A program made the position numbers and the translations under genes. From Notospermus geniculatus (Eukaryota; Nemertea; Pilidiophora; Heteronemertea; Lineidae), in assembly GCA_002633025.1 (NCBI GenBank), contig NMRB01001401.1:125680-189679 (forward strand): a stretch of DNA of 64,000 nt, in the 5' to 3' direction. Positions 11,859 through 23,868 of this stretch are shown here, piece after piece; positions within the stretch are counted from its first letter, which is position 1, and every line of letters begins with the position of its first letter. The notes beneath the pieces were generated by a model. It was not told where the DNA came from. It saw only the letters and a list, made by a program, of their open reading frames with translations, and searched no databases.

Positions 11859-14800
11859 GGGTAGTTTGTCCTTCAGAGCTCCATATCGTCAAAAAGCTTT
11901 GGCGACGCCTGCATTGTTGAACTGTGACAAAAAAACGTAACAAATTCTTGACTCGCAGAGTTACAGTTCCTCTGGGAGACGTGGCTGGGAATGTAACAGA
12001 ACCGTACACAGGAGAATTAAGAGATGGACCAAAGGTTGTCACGATTTCACTGTCCATTACATCGCTTTCTAGGCCAATCCAGTTTTCTTCAAGAGACACT
12101 GCCTACGCCCATGATGAGCTAAATATACGTCGGACACTTGATCACGATGATCGCAATCCCATTGGAACTCAATGGAGGTATCCAATACCATACTTTGAAT
12201 AATTAAGCAACGCGATACTTGGAATCAAAGCATGATATGTTTTCTATGGCAAGGCTGAGCGCCAGCCTGTACATTCTTCGTGAGCATTGTCTAATGCTGT
12301 TGTTTTGCCTGCTGCTAGCAGACACCAACCATCAACCTTCCTGTACAAGACAAACTCCATAGGCCTACAGAGAACCATCAACTTCATTTCAAGTGACAAA
12401 TTGCACTTTTTCAGACCCAATGCTGATTGGGCTGTTGACTCGAGATTCTGATTGCCTGTTCTGTCCCCGCGCATTTCTTTTTGATTACGATTGTCGATTT
12501 CTGGTCGCCCATATGAGGCTACAGTGGCAACATTAGAGACAGATGTGGAAATGTGTGAAAACGTAATCGCGTGTCCCGTCTCTGCCATGCATTGAGTACA
12601 GTTATGTAACAAATTGATATATAAGTGAACTGCACTTCCTGATCAAGAGAATCATTCATGTTTTCCAAGAAATTACTTCCTCACCCTTTACAATTATGAC
12701 ATTATTAAATACTACACCCTTTTATAGATACCGGGGTACATTGTATGATTGTGATAAGGGTTGAAAATTCCAGTATGATTATGTAATGAAATATTCAGTA
12801 TGATGACATCATTTAATGTATGAGTAGTTGTCATGTACATGTGATAATTTCTGCACAATTCATGTAATACCTAATCAGAAATACAGAAGTTATAACAGTA
12901 GATCTCATTATTTTGAGACAGATGCCAAAGTCAGGAATGATGGAGAGTGCCAAATGTGGTGTTTGTGACAGATCATGGCAACTTCCTGTGGTCAGATTGG
13001 TCATCACGTGGCCCAGAATTGCGACCAGTTTCTCTCGCAGAACACTAGCTGGAAAATGGCCCCTTCACAGAGCTACGGGTTAAATATGCAAGCCCCAACA
13101 GTCTGGCTGCTTTAGAGTACTGTGGCATCTCTAGGTTTTATCACAGTTATTTCCCCCAGTGGTTTCAGGTTCCAAAAGTATGTTTAGTAGTCGTCCCTCC
13201 AGTAAGTTGTATGTATCTAAACAAAGCTGCTTTCGATATATTTCAAACGTCTGTCTAGATTGTAAGCTTGGAAACCTTCCATGTCGATCAGGCTATAGAA
13301 CATATGGCATGCCACAGTGTGGTGAAGAAAACTACTCTCTTCTAATCCTCTTCACAGGATTCGAAACCGGTTCATATTTCACTTAAAATATGACAAGAAT
13401 AGCTGACCTCATACTGGGGAGTCTTTTCACGATGGAAGGATCTGCGTTCCATCGTGTCCCTTATGACCGGGTATCCAGTTTCAGTCCTTCAGCGTGGAGA
13501 AAAATTACAAGGAAGATCCCTTGCCGTTCGTTGTAACCTGGCCCATCTCTGGGAGTTTGAAAAGTTGTATTTATAAATGCAGAACCCTGTAATTATTCTT
13601 GATTGTTGCTGATCGGTTAAGTGTCGAATTGACTCGTTTGTGCGGAAAAATTTGCCAAGGACAATAGGATGTAGGATGATCCCTGTGTAACCGCTTCAAA
13701 CCAGCCCATCAGGAAGCAGTAGTGTTGCTCTTCTGGTTGCCCGACACCACGTCAAGTTATTGTCTCGGGGTACCGAATAGCTAGTCGCCATTGTCAGTTT
13801 ACGTAATGTTAACCGCGGGTAAATCGGCCATACCCTGCTGAGTGTGGGTTCCGTGGTCCAGTAATCGTCATGCCAGCCTCCGAAGATACTGAATACGGTT
13901 ACCCTGTTTAATTGATGGGTTATAAAAATAGTGACTTTAGATTGTTGTTGACTGTGCAGGGAGTATACGCGAGTATCATGTGTCCAGGCTGCGTCCACGC
14001 AGGGTATCTGATCGACTGCTGTGAGCCTTCCGGCAACAGAATTGTCATGAGAAAGGATCAGAAGATTGTAGATTCATGAACTGAGCAGTTTGTGTTTTAT
14101 GGAAGGAATATCGTAAAGTTTCCAAAGCAGTTGGAAAGACTGATGTAGACAACTCCAATGGCATTGAATGGTAAAATCCTAAAGGCTACCATGTGATCAG
14201 TGGGTACATGGTCATTTGAAGAAACAGCTCTGTCTTGTAATACCTGGTGTGCTTTACCATAGAGTACAGCTATTCTTTCAATCAAATAACTCCCACTGAT
14301 CAGTTGATATTGCCTTTCATCATTGGAAGGCGGAAATCTCGCAATTCAACAAGAGTCTGGAGCCAGATTCATGAAGCAATGATACAACTCCTGGGAAATC
14401 TTCACTCGGAAGCAACAACATTGATCTGCTTGTGGGCATCGCTCGTAATCTCCGCCGAGTGTCGGTGTCATGTTTGACAGCTCGGGGAGAGTTGGGAAAT
14501 GTCCCTGCTTATTTCCCATAGACTAATGTGAGATTTTCACCATCAGCCAACGTTTCATACAGAACATGATGAAGGTCAAGAACCATTCCTCCTCCTGAGT
14601 TCTGTTGTTTTCCCATCCTGTCCTGATCCGTCGAAACTTGTCTGATTCTACGTCTCTCAACATCGTAAATTGGAGACGAAACCTCTCCTCTCAAGAATCA
14701 GACATGAAAATCACGACAGAGTGTTTTGTCCCGAGATTGTCAAGTCCTCACATGAATGAGCAATGAAGATCCTAACATTGTCCCCTGGCATGTTTTTTGT

Positions 14801-15130
14801 AGCCGACCACCACTTCATTTTCAAATTCCTTTCTAAATGTGGTCCATTGACTCGCTGAATTGTCCCCCTCGGCAGAGGAGGGCCACCACAAAAACTTATC
14901 AATTTAGCCACCTAAAAGACCAGTCAGAACAGGAGGGGATGATGTTGACCTGTTCTGAATGCCAAAAGGACCAATGTGCCAAATATCCTGCTATTATTAG
15001 CAGCAGTAAAACGGAATTTATCGAAATAGCCTCCGGAGGACCAACTCAGCCTCTCCTGATCTTCTTCTGTCAGTCTACTTCACCCTCTTGAGACACTGGT
15101 CAATTTATTTTATATGTAGCTTAAGCAGAT
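11859..15130. other. Non-coding stretch with one weak coding-like segment
   Basis: Mostly featureless unique DNA. At 12100-12201 on the + strand a frame ends 'DRNPIGTQWRYPIPYFE', loosely like the propeptide/catalytic junction of astacin-family metalloproteases (W..PIPY), followed at once by a stop. There is no zinc-binding HExxH motif and no splice donor, so it is not called as a gene. Confidence 0.4.
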
Positions 15131-15174
15131 CTTGTTAAGTTGAAACCACTTTGGTTTCAATCCATGTTAACAAG
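15131..15174. repeat. Short hairpin
   Basis: 'cttgttaagttgaaacca' pairs with 'tggtttcaatccatgttaacaag' around a 4-nt loop. At 44 nt it is too short for a usual microRNA precursor. Probably a small inverted repeat remnant. Confidence 0.5.
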
Positions 15175-16026
15175 GGCTAAAAAACTGAGGAGTTACACAC
15201 TTCAGTGTACTGTATGTGGTTTCTTCCTCTTACCAAATTGTTGTGAAAGGGATTCTGGCTTTGTTTACTTCTCGTCTTTCTGCAAATGAAAACATTTGGC
15301 CTGAACCTTTTCAAGCTGTGTATTGTGTTGGGAAGAGATTTCAACAGACAGTGAAATAGTTTGGAATAAATAGCCAGATTGCATAAAGTTTGTTTGTCGT
15401 CAACAAAGTGGTTGTTGCATGATGAGATAGGAATTGTTCCGTGTTGCGGAGGTGTAAATCCAAACATTGTGGTATCTAATCTTAGGGCCTTAATGTTCTT
15501 TGATTCAATTCTTACAACAATACCAAGTCAGCAGTTCTTTGGTGTGTCTCCTATGTGCTTCAGAATTGATACATTTTTATTGTGCTTTCAAAGTGAGAAA
15601 TGACAACAAATTTGGTTGTAAACTTTCAGATTCTGTAACACATATCTATTCAAATTGCTTGACAATTGTGGAGAAAATCGTTTAATGGCTTTGAACTAGA
15701 GTTTTGGAATGTGAACTAGATCAACCAATGTAGCTGATTTGGGATTAGTGCACAAATTGGTGCACCGCAGAGAAAACAGCATTTGAACTTGTGCCTAACT
15801 CATTTTAAACCAAATTGGCCTGTTCTCATGATGTCTACCATACACATGAGAAAATCTGACAATAAAATGACACCATCATAGTATGTGTGTCACCATCAAA
15901 GTAATTTGCCTTATTTAACCTTGAGTAAGAGGGACACATTTAATTTACATTTACTGTGGATGTCATGGATAGGTCAGTCTGAAAATCGTGGTAGAAATTT
16001 CTTCAAATGGCTGCTTTATTCCCAAC

Positions 16027-16208
16027 TAGGGGGCATTCTTGGTGCATAAATGACTTTGAGGGGGCATTCTGGATGCATGGATGACGTTTTGAGGGGCATT
16101 CTTAATGCATGAAGGACCTGGAGGGGCATTCGTGATGCATGGTGACTTTGTGAGGGAGCATTATTGATGCATGAATGGTCCTTTGAGGGGCATTCTTGAT
16201 GCATGAGT
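16027..16208. repeat. Minisatellite, about six units of 30-33 bp
   Basis: Units read 'gaggggcattcttgatgcatga' followed by a variable 8-11 nt spacer. The minus-strand frame 16016-16282 is the repeat translated, with recurring 'MPL' and 'ECPLK' words, and is not a gene. Confidence 0.9.
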
Positions 16209-16935
16209 TGGGTGTCAAAATCTCTTGGGCCATTTTGCAATGGCACAGCATAGTGAACCGTAACTGTTTGTTGTTTCAACATAACTCTGAAGGATGGTCC
16301 AGAGTTTGACCTTGCAAATGACCTTGACCGTGCCCTGAGAGCACCTGTTAAGAAGGCGTGGCTATTAATAAGCTAATATGCTTGTATCAAAATGTCTGAA
16401 ATGATTTTCTTCATTAGGGACCTATATTAAGTAAATCATAAGACTAATGATGGACAACAAAGGGAGGCTTAGGGAGAAAATGGACTGAACGGTACCAGAA
16501 AGGGCGTGCCAATTTGTGAGATTTACCAAACGTGTTGTTGCCATGGTAACCATGGAAGCTTTCAAAGTTATTATCGCGAGGATAAAGTCATGAGACGAGA
16601 AAAAAGCCTTGTGGAAGATACTTAAATAGTCCAATCCAAGATCTGAGATGGTGAGATGAATTAGCTTTCCTGATCTGATTTGGATGTTGTCGAGACTTGC
16701 CAGGTTTATCCTCCAGCTTAGCTCAAGAGGTTTTCCTCTTTGTGTTTGGTGTTATTCATGATCCCTTTCCCTTTCTCCTGCAACAAGATGGTGAAGAAAT
16801 CTACCTTGAGGGGCCTATTACTATCTTTTTCCCAAAGAACCCATCTCGTTCATTTAATCCTAGGAAAGACAAGTTTGCAACAAAGTAGGGCCAACAACCT
16901 CTGTGTCCAGTCAGTACACGAGCTGAGCCGTCCTA
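16209..16935. other. Non-coding stretch with an RFX-type palindrome
   Basis: No gene seen. It contains the X-box-like palindrome at 16537-16550. Overlapping short frames at 16422-16943 on both strands carry no recognisable domain. Confidence 0.4.
16537..16550. promoter_or_regulatory. Perfect RFX X-box-like site
   Basis: GTTGCCATGGTAAC matches the bipartite X-box consensus (GTNRCC then RGYAAC) bound by RFX factors, which drive ciliary genes in animals. No promoter or ciliary gene is recognisable beside it, so function is unproven. Confidence 0.35.
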
Positions 16936-17390
16936 CACTGTAAACACATGTGTTCCATTTTTGAACACCTAAATGAAACAGATAATGAACGCGTCCGGGC
17001 GTTCTATTTTGGAAATAGAACACCAACTGATCATGTTTTGAACACTAAGCGTTGCGATCTAGAACACACAAGCGTGAATTTTAGCACATGCCATTTGAGA
17101 ACACCTTCGGATTTTGCTGTAGAACGCCTTCTAGTGTTCTGAACACATAGCGTTGTTTACGCGTCCTAGTGTTCACATTTTGTGCAATTGTTGTTTCTGG
17201 TCGGCGCTAGCCCTGTCCCACAATGCAACACTCCGGCGCAACTAATACGGTGACGTACTAACGTCAGATTGGGGGAAATCCCAGGCCTGACATCCTTACA
17301 TTGAGAGACTGAACACCTGGGAAACGCCCGGAGGCGTTCATTATCTGTTTCATTTAGGTGTTCAAAAATGGAACACATGTGTTTACAGTG
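16936..17390. mobile_element. 455-bp transposon-like element with long inverted ends (CACTG...CAGTG)
   Basis: The left end 'cactgtaaacacatgtgttc' and the following ~35 bp are repeated in inverted orientation at 17333-17390. This is why the same peptide start 'MCSIFEHLNETDNER' opens frames on both strands. CACTG termini fit the CMC group of DNA transposons, but an N at 17391 abuts the right end and hides any target-site duplication. No transposase is encoded, so it is non-autonomous. Confidence 0.85.
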
Positions 17391-17391
17391 N
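17391..17391. other. Single-N assembly join or ambiguous base
   Basis: One undetermined base immediately after the inverted end of the element at 16936-17390. Other single Ns in this window (44728, 62001) sit at unmerged contig overlaps, so this may also be a join. No duplication is visible here. Confidence 0.6.
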
Positions 17392-18611
17392 TAGCATTGA
17401 ATATTTAAAAATTTGAATGCGTAGTACGAGTCGAACTGAAGGGGGATATGTTTCCTTCAGATAGCTAAAAGGTTTTTCCAAAGAATTTCTTCACTGAATA
17501 GTGAAAACAAGCGGAACGTTGCACCTGCATAGTGTGTAGATCTTCTCTCAATAAAAACATAGAATATGTGGAAATAAAATGGCATACTATACAGCCATAA
17601 CATGATCCGCTTTGACTTTAGTGTATTTTACCTTATCTCTTGAATATGAGGAGTAAGGCCTACCGAGTAAAGCCTGCAACACACATACAAGTTGATGTCT
17701 GTGAGATCATCTCACTGACATGTGCTGCAGCAGCACACCAAAATTGTGATGTCTGTGTGGTCATCTCGGAGAGAAAATCTCATTGACATGTTGTTCTAAA
17801 GCTGGCAGCACTCGGTGGGAGATCAGAAATTGTGTTGGTGGGCCTTATCGCTGACATAAAACTTGCAGAGATGAGGTAGCACACACACTGAGATTTCTGC
17901 ATGTGTGCTACATGTACCTCTGTAGACAGAGCAAACATTGCTACCTCAGACATAGCGTTTGCCAATGAGCATGCAAGAGTAAATCTAGCTTGTGGAAGTT
18001 TGTTTTTCCGAATTACATAATCCTGCCTTTGACCCGTCACAGTTTTTTCCCACATCTTATCTCAACAGTTGGCAAATGTATATTGAATGGATATTGACAA
18101 CGTTCATCCTCCCTCAAGTTTGAGCATCTGGTCATTGACAATCCAATATCTTGATATAAATTCCTTCTTTGAAGTTTCATGTTCTTACATAGAAGATGAC
18201 ATGCTTTTGATCTTTAATAAAGACTATTAAAAATAAAAGGATTTTGGAACGTAATAATATTTCCATGGGGAATGGTCATACGGTGACAGGTGTTGAGAAC
18301 AGTTCTCGAAAAAGTGAACTTGGATTTTACTTGTTGTTTCTCTGGTTTTATCTTTGGGTGGGTGGAACTGTTTTGAGGTTGGCTTCTGAAGTGGCAGATT
18401 ATCAAGGCACAGTGTAAATGACAATTGTAGAACGGGTAAAGGTGAGAGAACTACTATGTTGCCTTGAACAAGTTGTTTGTAGATTTACAAGGTTTCTTTC
18501 CTGTTTATCTGCCCTCCTCTCTCACCTGCTCATGTTGATCAATGAAATACTATCAGATGATCATAAATCAATGAGAAAAAGCCACTGCGAGTTCAGTCGC
18601 TGATGCCAAGG

Positions 18612-18770
18612 TGCAAAAATAGGTGTATATACAAAAGTAGATGCCACAGGTACAAAAATACATACAAAAGCAGATGCAAAAATACATGTATACAAAAGCA
18701 GATGCAAAAATACATGTATTACATAAGCAGATGCAAAAATACATGTAAAGACAAATGCAGATGTCAAGTT
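18612..18770. repeat. Minisatellite, units of about 28-34 bp
   Basis: Four to five imperfect units of 'caaaagcagatgcaaaaata' followed by 'catgta'. The Cys/Tyr/Phe-rich frames on the minus strand (18561-18932) are translations of this array. Confidence 0.85.
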
Positions 18771-21375
18771 GTCGTTCTTGAAAATCTGATGCTGAATAAA
18801 AAAAATTGAAAAGCAAGAAAAATGTGCCAGTAAATGAAGATTAATGCAACCGTAGCAGAGAGGAATGTTAGTTTCTGAGTAACAATTCATTTTCAATGTC
18901 TTGGTCAATACACCTGCTTTCTCTCTCACCAATATCGATGACTGTTTTGTCGAACATGAACCCGTTGTCCTTGATCAATATCACCAATCAATTCAAACCT
19001 GTGATACACAGGATCAGATATCATGATAAAATTACTGTCTTTTCGCAATATTTTCTGTTCTGTTAGGCGGAGGTGTAACGATATTTACGGGTATTATATT
19101 TTATCACGTTAGTGTCGGGTTTACCCAGTAATTTGCTGGTAGGAAGCCCTACTCTTTCATTCAGTTCTTGAAAGAAAGATTCGATTTTTACTGTTCAGTG
19201 AATGGAAGGAAGCAAATAACAGCTATCAGCTATCCTCATATATCCCCAATGAGGAATTAACCATTTTGCTACCGTAGACCGGTTTACCGGTATGTGATGT
19301 CGAAACCTGCCATGGCGTCACGAACATAGTGCACAAGCATCAAGTACAAAATCGCACAACATGATGTCATGATGACATCATAATGATGGTGTTTGGTACT
19401 GAAGTGGTTAACAGTTGAAATGACAATGCCTATTTTGGCTTCCACTCCCAGTGTTTGAAAATCTCTAATTGCTTCACCATCTTTGTTTCTGGCTGCTATA
19501 CGCAAAAAATGAAAGTTGAGATGAACCTTAAGTGCCTAATTAGTTATGGCAAATCGTTGTACGATTGTTCTTTTACATGTCCATGTCACGGATGTGTGGT
19601 AATTGGGAACGAAATCTTCTGGATTATAGATGACATCATCGTAACTCGAGGCGAGGATGGAAGGAAGCGAATATTAGCTTAATTTTGGACAAATTGGAAA
19701 AATGACGTCTCATCAGAAGAAAGAGGGCAACGAAATCAGCAGTTCAAACAGAACGTATGGCACACCAAAACAGCATTCATTCAACCCACAAAAAATGATC
19801 CATCTGCGAGTTTGTTGGTGTGTATCGGGTGACCCTCCACAAGAAGTCAAAATCAGTGAGTGCATGTATAAATTGACTGCATGACTATTGTTATACATTT
19901 CTGAGAAGAAAGGAGCTGTTGATGACAAAAAATCTGGTATAGATTTATAACATCTCCCATAACCACTCCTAATTCCCCATGGGTCTTCTAATAAATTGAC
20001 CAGATTTCCGTTTCTTACTTAGAAACATTGGAGAAAGACATGTTCATTATGTTAGATAATCTCTGGCAGATCCATCAGTGGTTGGAAGTACTGCTGTACA
20101 GAGCTGACTGGATTAAGTACAACATGATAGAGCTTGAGTCACGAACTGCTTTCACCAAGAATCCATAAGTAAATGGTTTTCATTCTTGGAAGCAGTAAAT
20201 GGACTGTGCATGGATCTGCTACAGGATGCACTGTACAGCCTACTTCATGGTAACCCCATATTGGGACCACACCAAATGGTACTTACAAGATACATTTGCA
20301 AAAGCTAGAAGCATATGCAAGTTCATGTCTGTAAGACCATTGATACTGATGAAGCTGAGCTCACATACAAATTCATGTCTGCCAGATCCCAGTGAGATCA
20401 TCTAGCTCACATATATGCACTCTTAAAACTGGTAGCAGACATACAGATTCATGTCTGTGAGGTTGAAAATTTTGTCTGTGAGCATTGTTGCAGAAGTCAC
20501 AGAGATACAGTGGCAGAAGGTTTTGGCTCAGACTTGGAGACATTGCCTGCAAAGATGATATAATATGTGATTTCCATCCTCAGTGGTACCGGCTAAATGT
20601 CAGCCAGCGAAATGGCACGTTCATGTTGAACAGGTCCTACTCCATTCGGAACCAAAAAAGGGTTAAAGACTTTCCATTTGTTAGGGTAACTTGATAATCC
20701 GTCGTGTCTCTCAGCCATAAGCCATACATCGCTAATTTGCCCATAGTCCTCGGCAGGGGGTTGCTTAATGATGAGATAGAAGAAAGAGAAGCCATACTTG
20801 TCTCCATCCCGTGGCTGTTACATGGATTAAACTCCCCCCACTTGTTTTGTTAATCCCCATTTCGCTGTTGAAGGAATATGACTTACTCAACTGCAAAGGT
20901 CAGCTCTGTCCTTTCAAGGTTACAGAAAGCTTGGTCAGGAATTTCTCCTCGCTCAGCCGGCACACGTTAGCAGACCAACCCTTACCAGAAAAACTCAAAA
21001 TCTGTGAGCCAGTATGCTCGTGGGAACAGCATAATGATGCCAGACAAACCTCGCATCTTTTTACGCCGACTGTCATCTCCTGAGAGATGAAACTCGAGAT
21101 TTGGAAAAATTACGACCAACGTCGTCGCAGCGGGAAGCAATTTCATGAAGAATGTAATGATTCCCCAATTTCCTTCAGCCTTTTTTCGCCGTGTCATTCT
21201 GTCGGAACTTTTTTGCCTTGGCTGGTCACTTCCTCAGAGGACATGATGTAATGTTGTCGTGTGAGTCTTTGATGTTGGCGTGGCAGTGATTTGAGATGCC
21301 ATGCTAATCTCTCTCTCTTTTGCGGTTTAGGTTCTCAGGTCATTCATTGCCTTCAACGGACTGCTGCAGTAAAGC

Positions 21376-21560
21376 TTGTCAAGACATGATTTGCATGGTG
21401 ACTACAGCAGTAAGCTTGTCTCTTGGTCTTGTCATTCAAGACATGATGACTACAGCAGTAGGCTTGTCTCTTGGTCTTGTCATTCAAGACATGATGACTA
21501 CTGTGGTAAGCTTGTCTCCTGTTCAGTCATTCAAGACGCCATGACTACTGCAATAAGCTT
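21376..21560. repeat. Minisatellite, about four units of ~54 bp
   Basis: Repeated 'gactacagcagtaagcttgt' + 'ctcttggtcttgtcattcaa' + 'gacatgat'. The third and fourth units are diverged. The + strand frames 21320-21684 are translations of it. Confidence 0.88.
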
Positions 21561-23845
21561 GTATTTAGGGTCTGTCATTCTCACCTTCTGGTCTGTTTCG
21601 ATACTCAACAATTGGAAGGAAACCATATATGAAAAACTACTGTACCATGCTTTATTATATTGCTATGACAAGTCCCGCAGCTAAGATGAGCATGATAGAC
21701 AAAATGTTGTGATAGAAAAATCAACTCAGTAAAAACTGTGCCTGCCACACTATCCAAGATCAAGGTATTCCTTCTAGGAAAGATTGGTGCTTCTGAGGCT
21801 CATCTACTCGCATCAACAATATAGTTACCCCTCATTATCCAATTCAGAACATTACAAATGATACCTGCTGATGGATTCACATTTGTGGAAGCTTCCATTC
21901 AGGGAACTTTCATGTCTGTCAGAGGAGAAAGATCCCATTTACTCATCAGATGCATGAAAGGGAGATTGCCTCTGGATAAGTTTATATGGCGAATTGTCTT
22001 GGGAATAAGAAGGGGAGGGAAAACGAAGGTGTTTCTGGTGAGGGATACAATAAAATTTTCCCTTAATGTCACGTAAAACGATAGTTTTCTCTCGAAAAAT
22101 GAAGTCATAGTGTAAAGATATCAGCTTGATCTGGGTCGAGAAATTGGAAGAGGCTACTTCAGGGATGACTTCCGTGTCAACATGTGCTGAAGCCGAGGGT
22201 GAACATAGTGAAAGCGAAGCATTTGATTGCTTGTTCAAGAGTCCGCACCAATAATATGACGTCTACACTTCTCCACACTCACTCTAACTATATCGACCAT
22301 TACCGTATCAGCGAACACTGTTTGATTGGCTTATCAGCGCCGCATTCGTGATTTCATCAGGACAAGTCAGTGTTGAACACTAAGACAAACATTATTAGAA
22401 ATATACCATCCAATTGGCAATCGTTATGATGGCCGAAGTAGCCAGCCCGTCTTGGCTATAAAGGAATCGTGTTGTCTGTAAATACAGCCAGTTGCCTGTA
22501 ATAAAATCCCAAAGCAGTGTTTCGGAGGGTGAAAATGGGATTTGTTAGCAAGATTGCAGAAGATATAGAGAAGACAGATGCCATGTTCTTGGTTCAACTG
22601 CACGTGAGAGTTTTTCTTGCACGAGTAGGCTTTCTCTGTTAACTTTTACCATTGAACGCTATGGGCAATTGTGTGTCATTGCATGGTCTCAGTGTACATC
22701 AGTGTATGGAAACCAACAATGATGAACTGCCCAAGCCATTGCACCAGAAAGTCACACTAGCCTTCACCCTAACTTGATAGCAGCTTTCAATTTGAAAGTG
22801 CCAGCAACATTTATCGAGACGATAAAAGTTCAGAGCAGGAAAATATCGATGAAGACTTAGAGAAAACTTCATCGGAAAACAAAAAGCAAATATTATGTCC
22901 TCTCGCTTTGTCTCAGTGGCAAACATCGCCCAAGGCCGTTTTCCATTTCTCTCAACCATGAATATGAGATCAATTAAAAATGAGCCTCCGAAATCGCTAC
23001 ACAGGTAAAGATATGATACGTGCCGTTTTGGCCATTTTGGATGGTAAAAGCGGTTGGATCGACGTCCATTGCATGTCTACAGAATCAATGGCTGCAATTA
23101 GGCTACTTTATCAATTGGAAGTCCTTGGGTGCATTTGGAACACCGTTGCCCTCTACGTGGTTCTTCTTTCAGAAAGTAAAGCTGTCAATATTTGTTGGTT
23201 CAGCATAGCGTACAACAAGTGAAGTAGCTAGTTCAAAAACAAACTGCTGATGTGCAGGAAATTGTTGGATGGACGTGGAAATTCTGCTTGGAATCATTTT
23301 GATATACATGTACTTTGGTATGCAGAATATCTGGTATGTGCTGAGCAACCTTGCTTGAAACAGTGGTCTCAATGATTGAACAGGGCCGGAGCAGAACCTT
23401 GAATGGAACGATCGTTACAACCAGTTTAGACAAACAACACGCGACCAATATTCGTCCATCAGATCCTCAATGAATTGTCATGATCAATGATTCTTACAAG
23501 ATCAATCTGTGTCGGGTCCAGCCAACCACATGCCACATTGACTCTGATCCAGTGTCTTACTCCAATCGATCGATGTAATACTTTTCCCATAGGTTACCAA
23601 GCAACTAAGTGGACTTGTTTTTTGTGGGCATTCCTACAAATGAATGCTGAGTTTTTACTCTTGCCATTGTGAGGAATTTTGCAGAAATCAGAGAGTGTTA
23701 TTCCTACTGACGTCCCTGTGGGCATAGATTGGTTCACAATCTCACCGTCATGTGTGCACCGTCCTCATATCTTCCGCAGATGTCGCGTGGCACCTTGGAA
23801 GGCACGCAGTGAAGACGTAACATCATTGGCGCCTGGTGTGCGGAG

Positions 23846-23868
23846 GTCACGTGGAAAAGACACGTGAC
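23846..23868. promoter_or_regulatory. Paired CACGTG E-boxes in a short palindrome
   Basis: GTCACGTG and CACGTGAC flank a 7-nt spacer, giving two E-boxes in a hairpin-capable arrangement. This type of site is bound by bHLH-ZIP factors (USF/MITF/TFE). No gene start is visible nearby. Confidence 0.25.

Noticed and set aside
101-21560. Tandem arrays at 101, 16027, 18612 and 21376 considered as CRISPR arrays
   Set aside because: Units are contiguous and diverged with no unique spacers of constant length, and the genome is eukaryotic. They are minisatellites.
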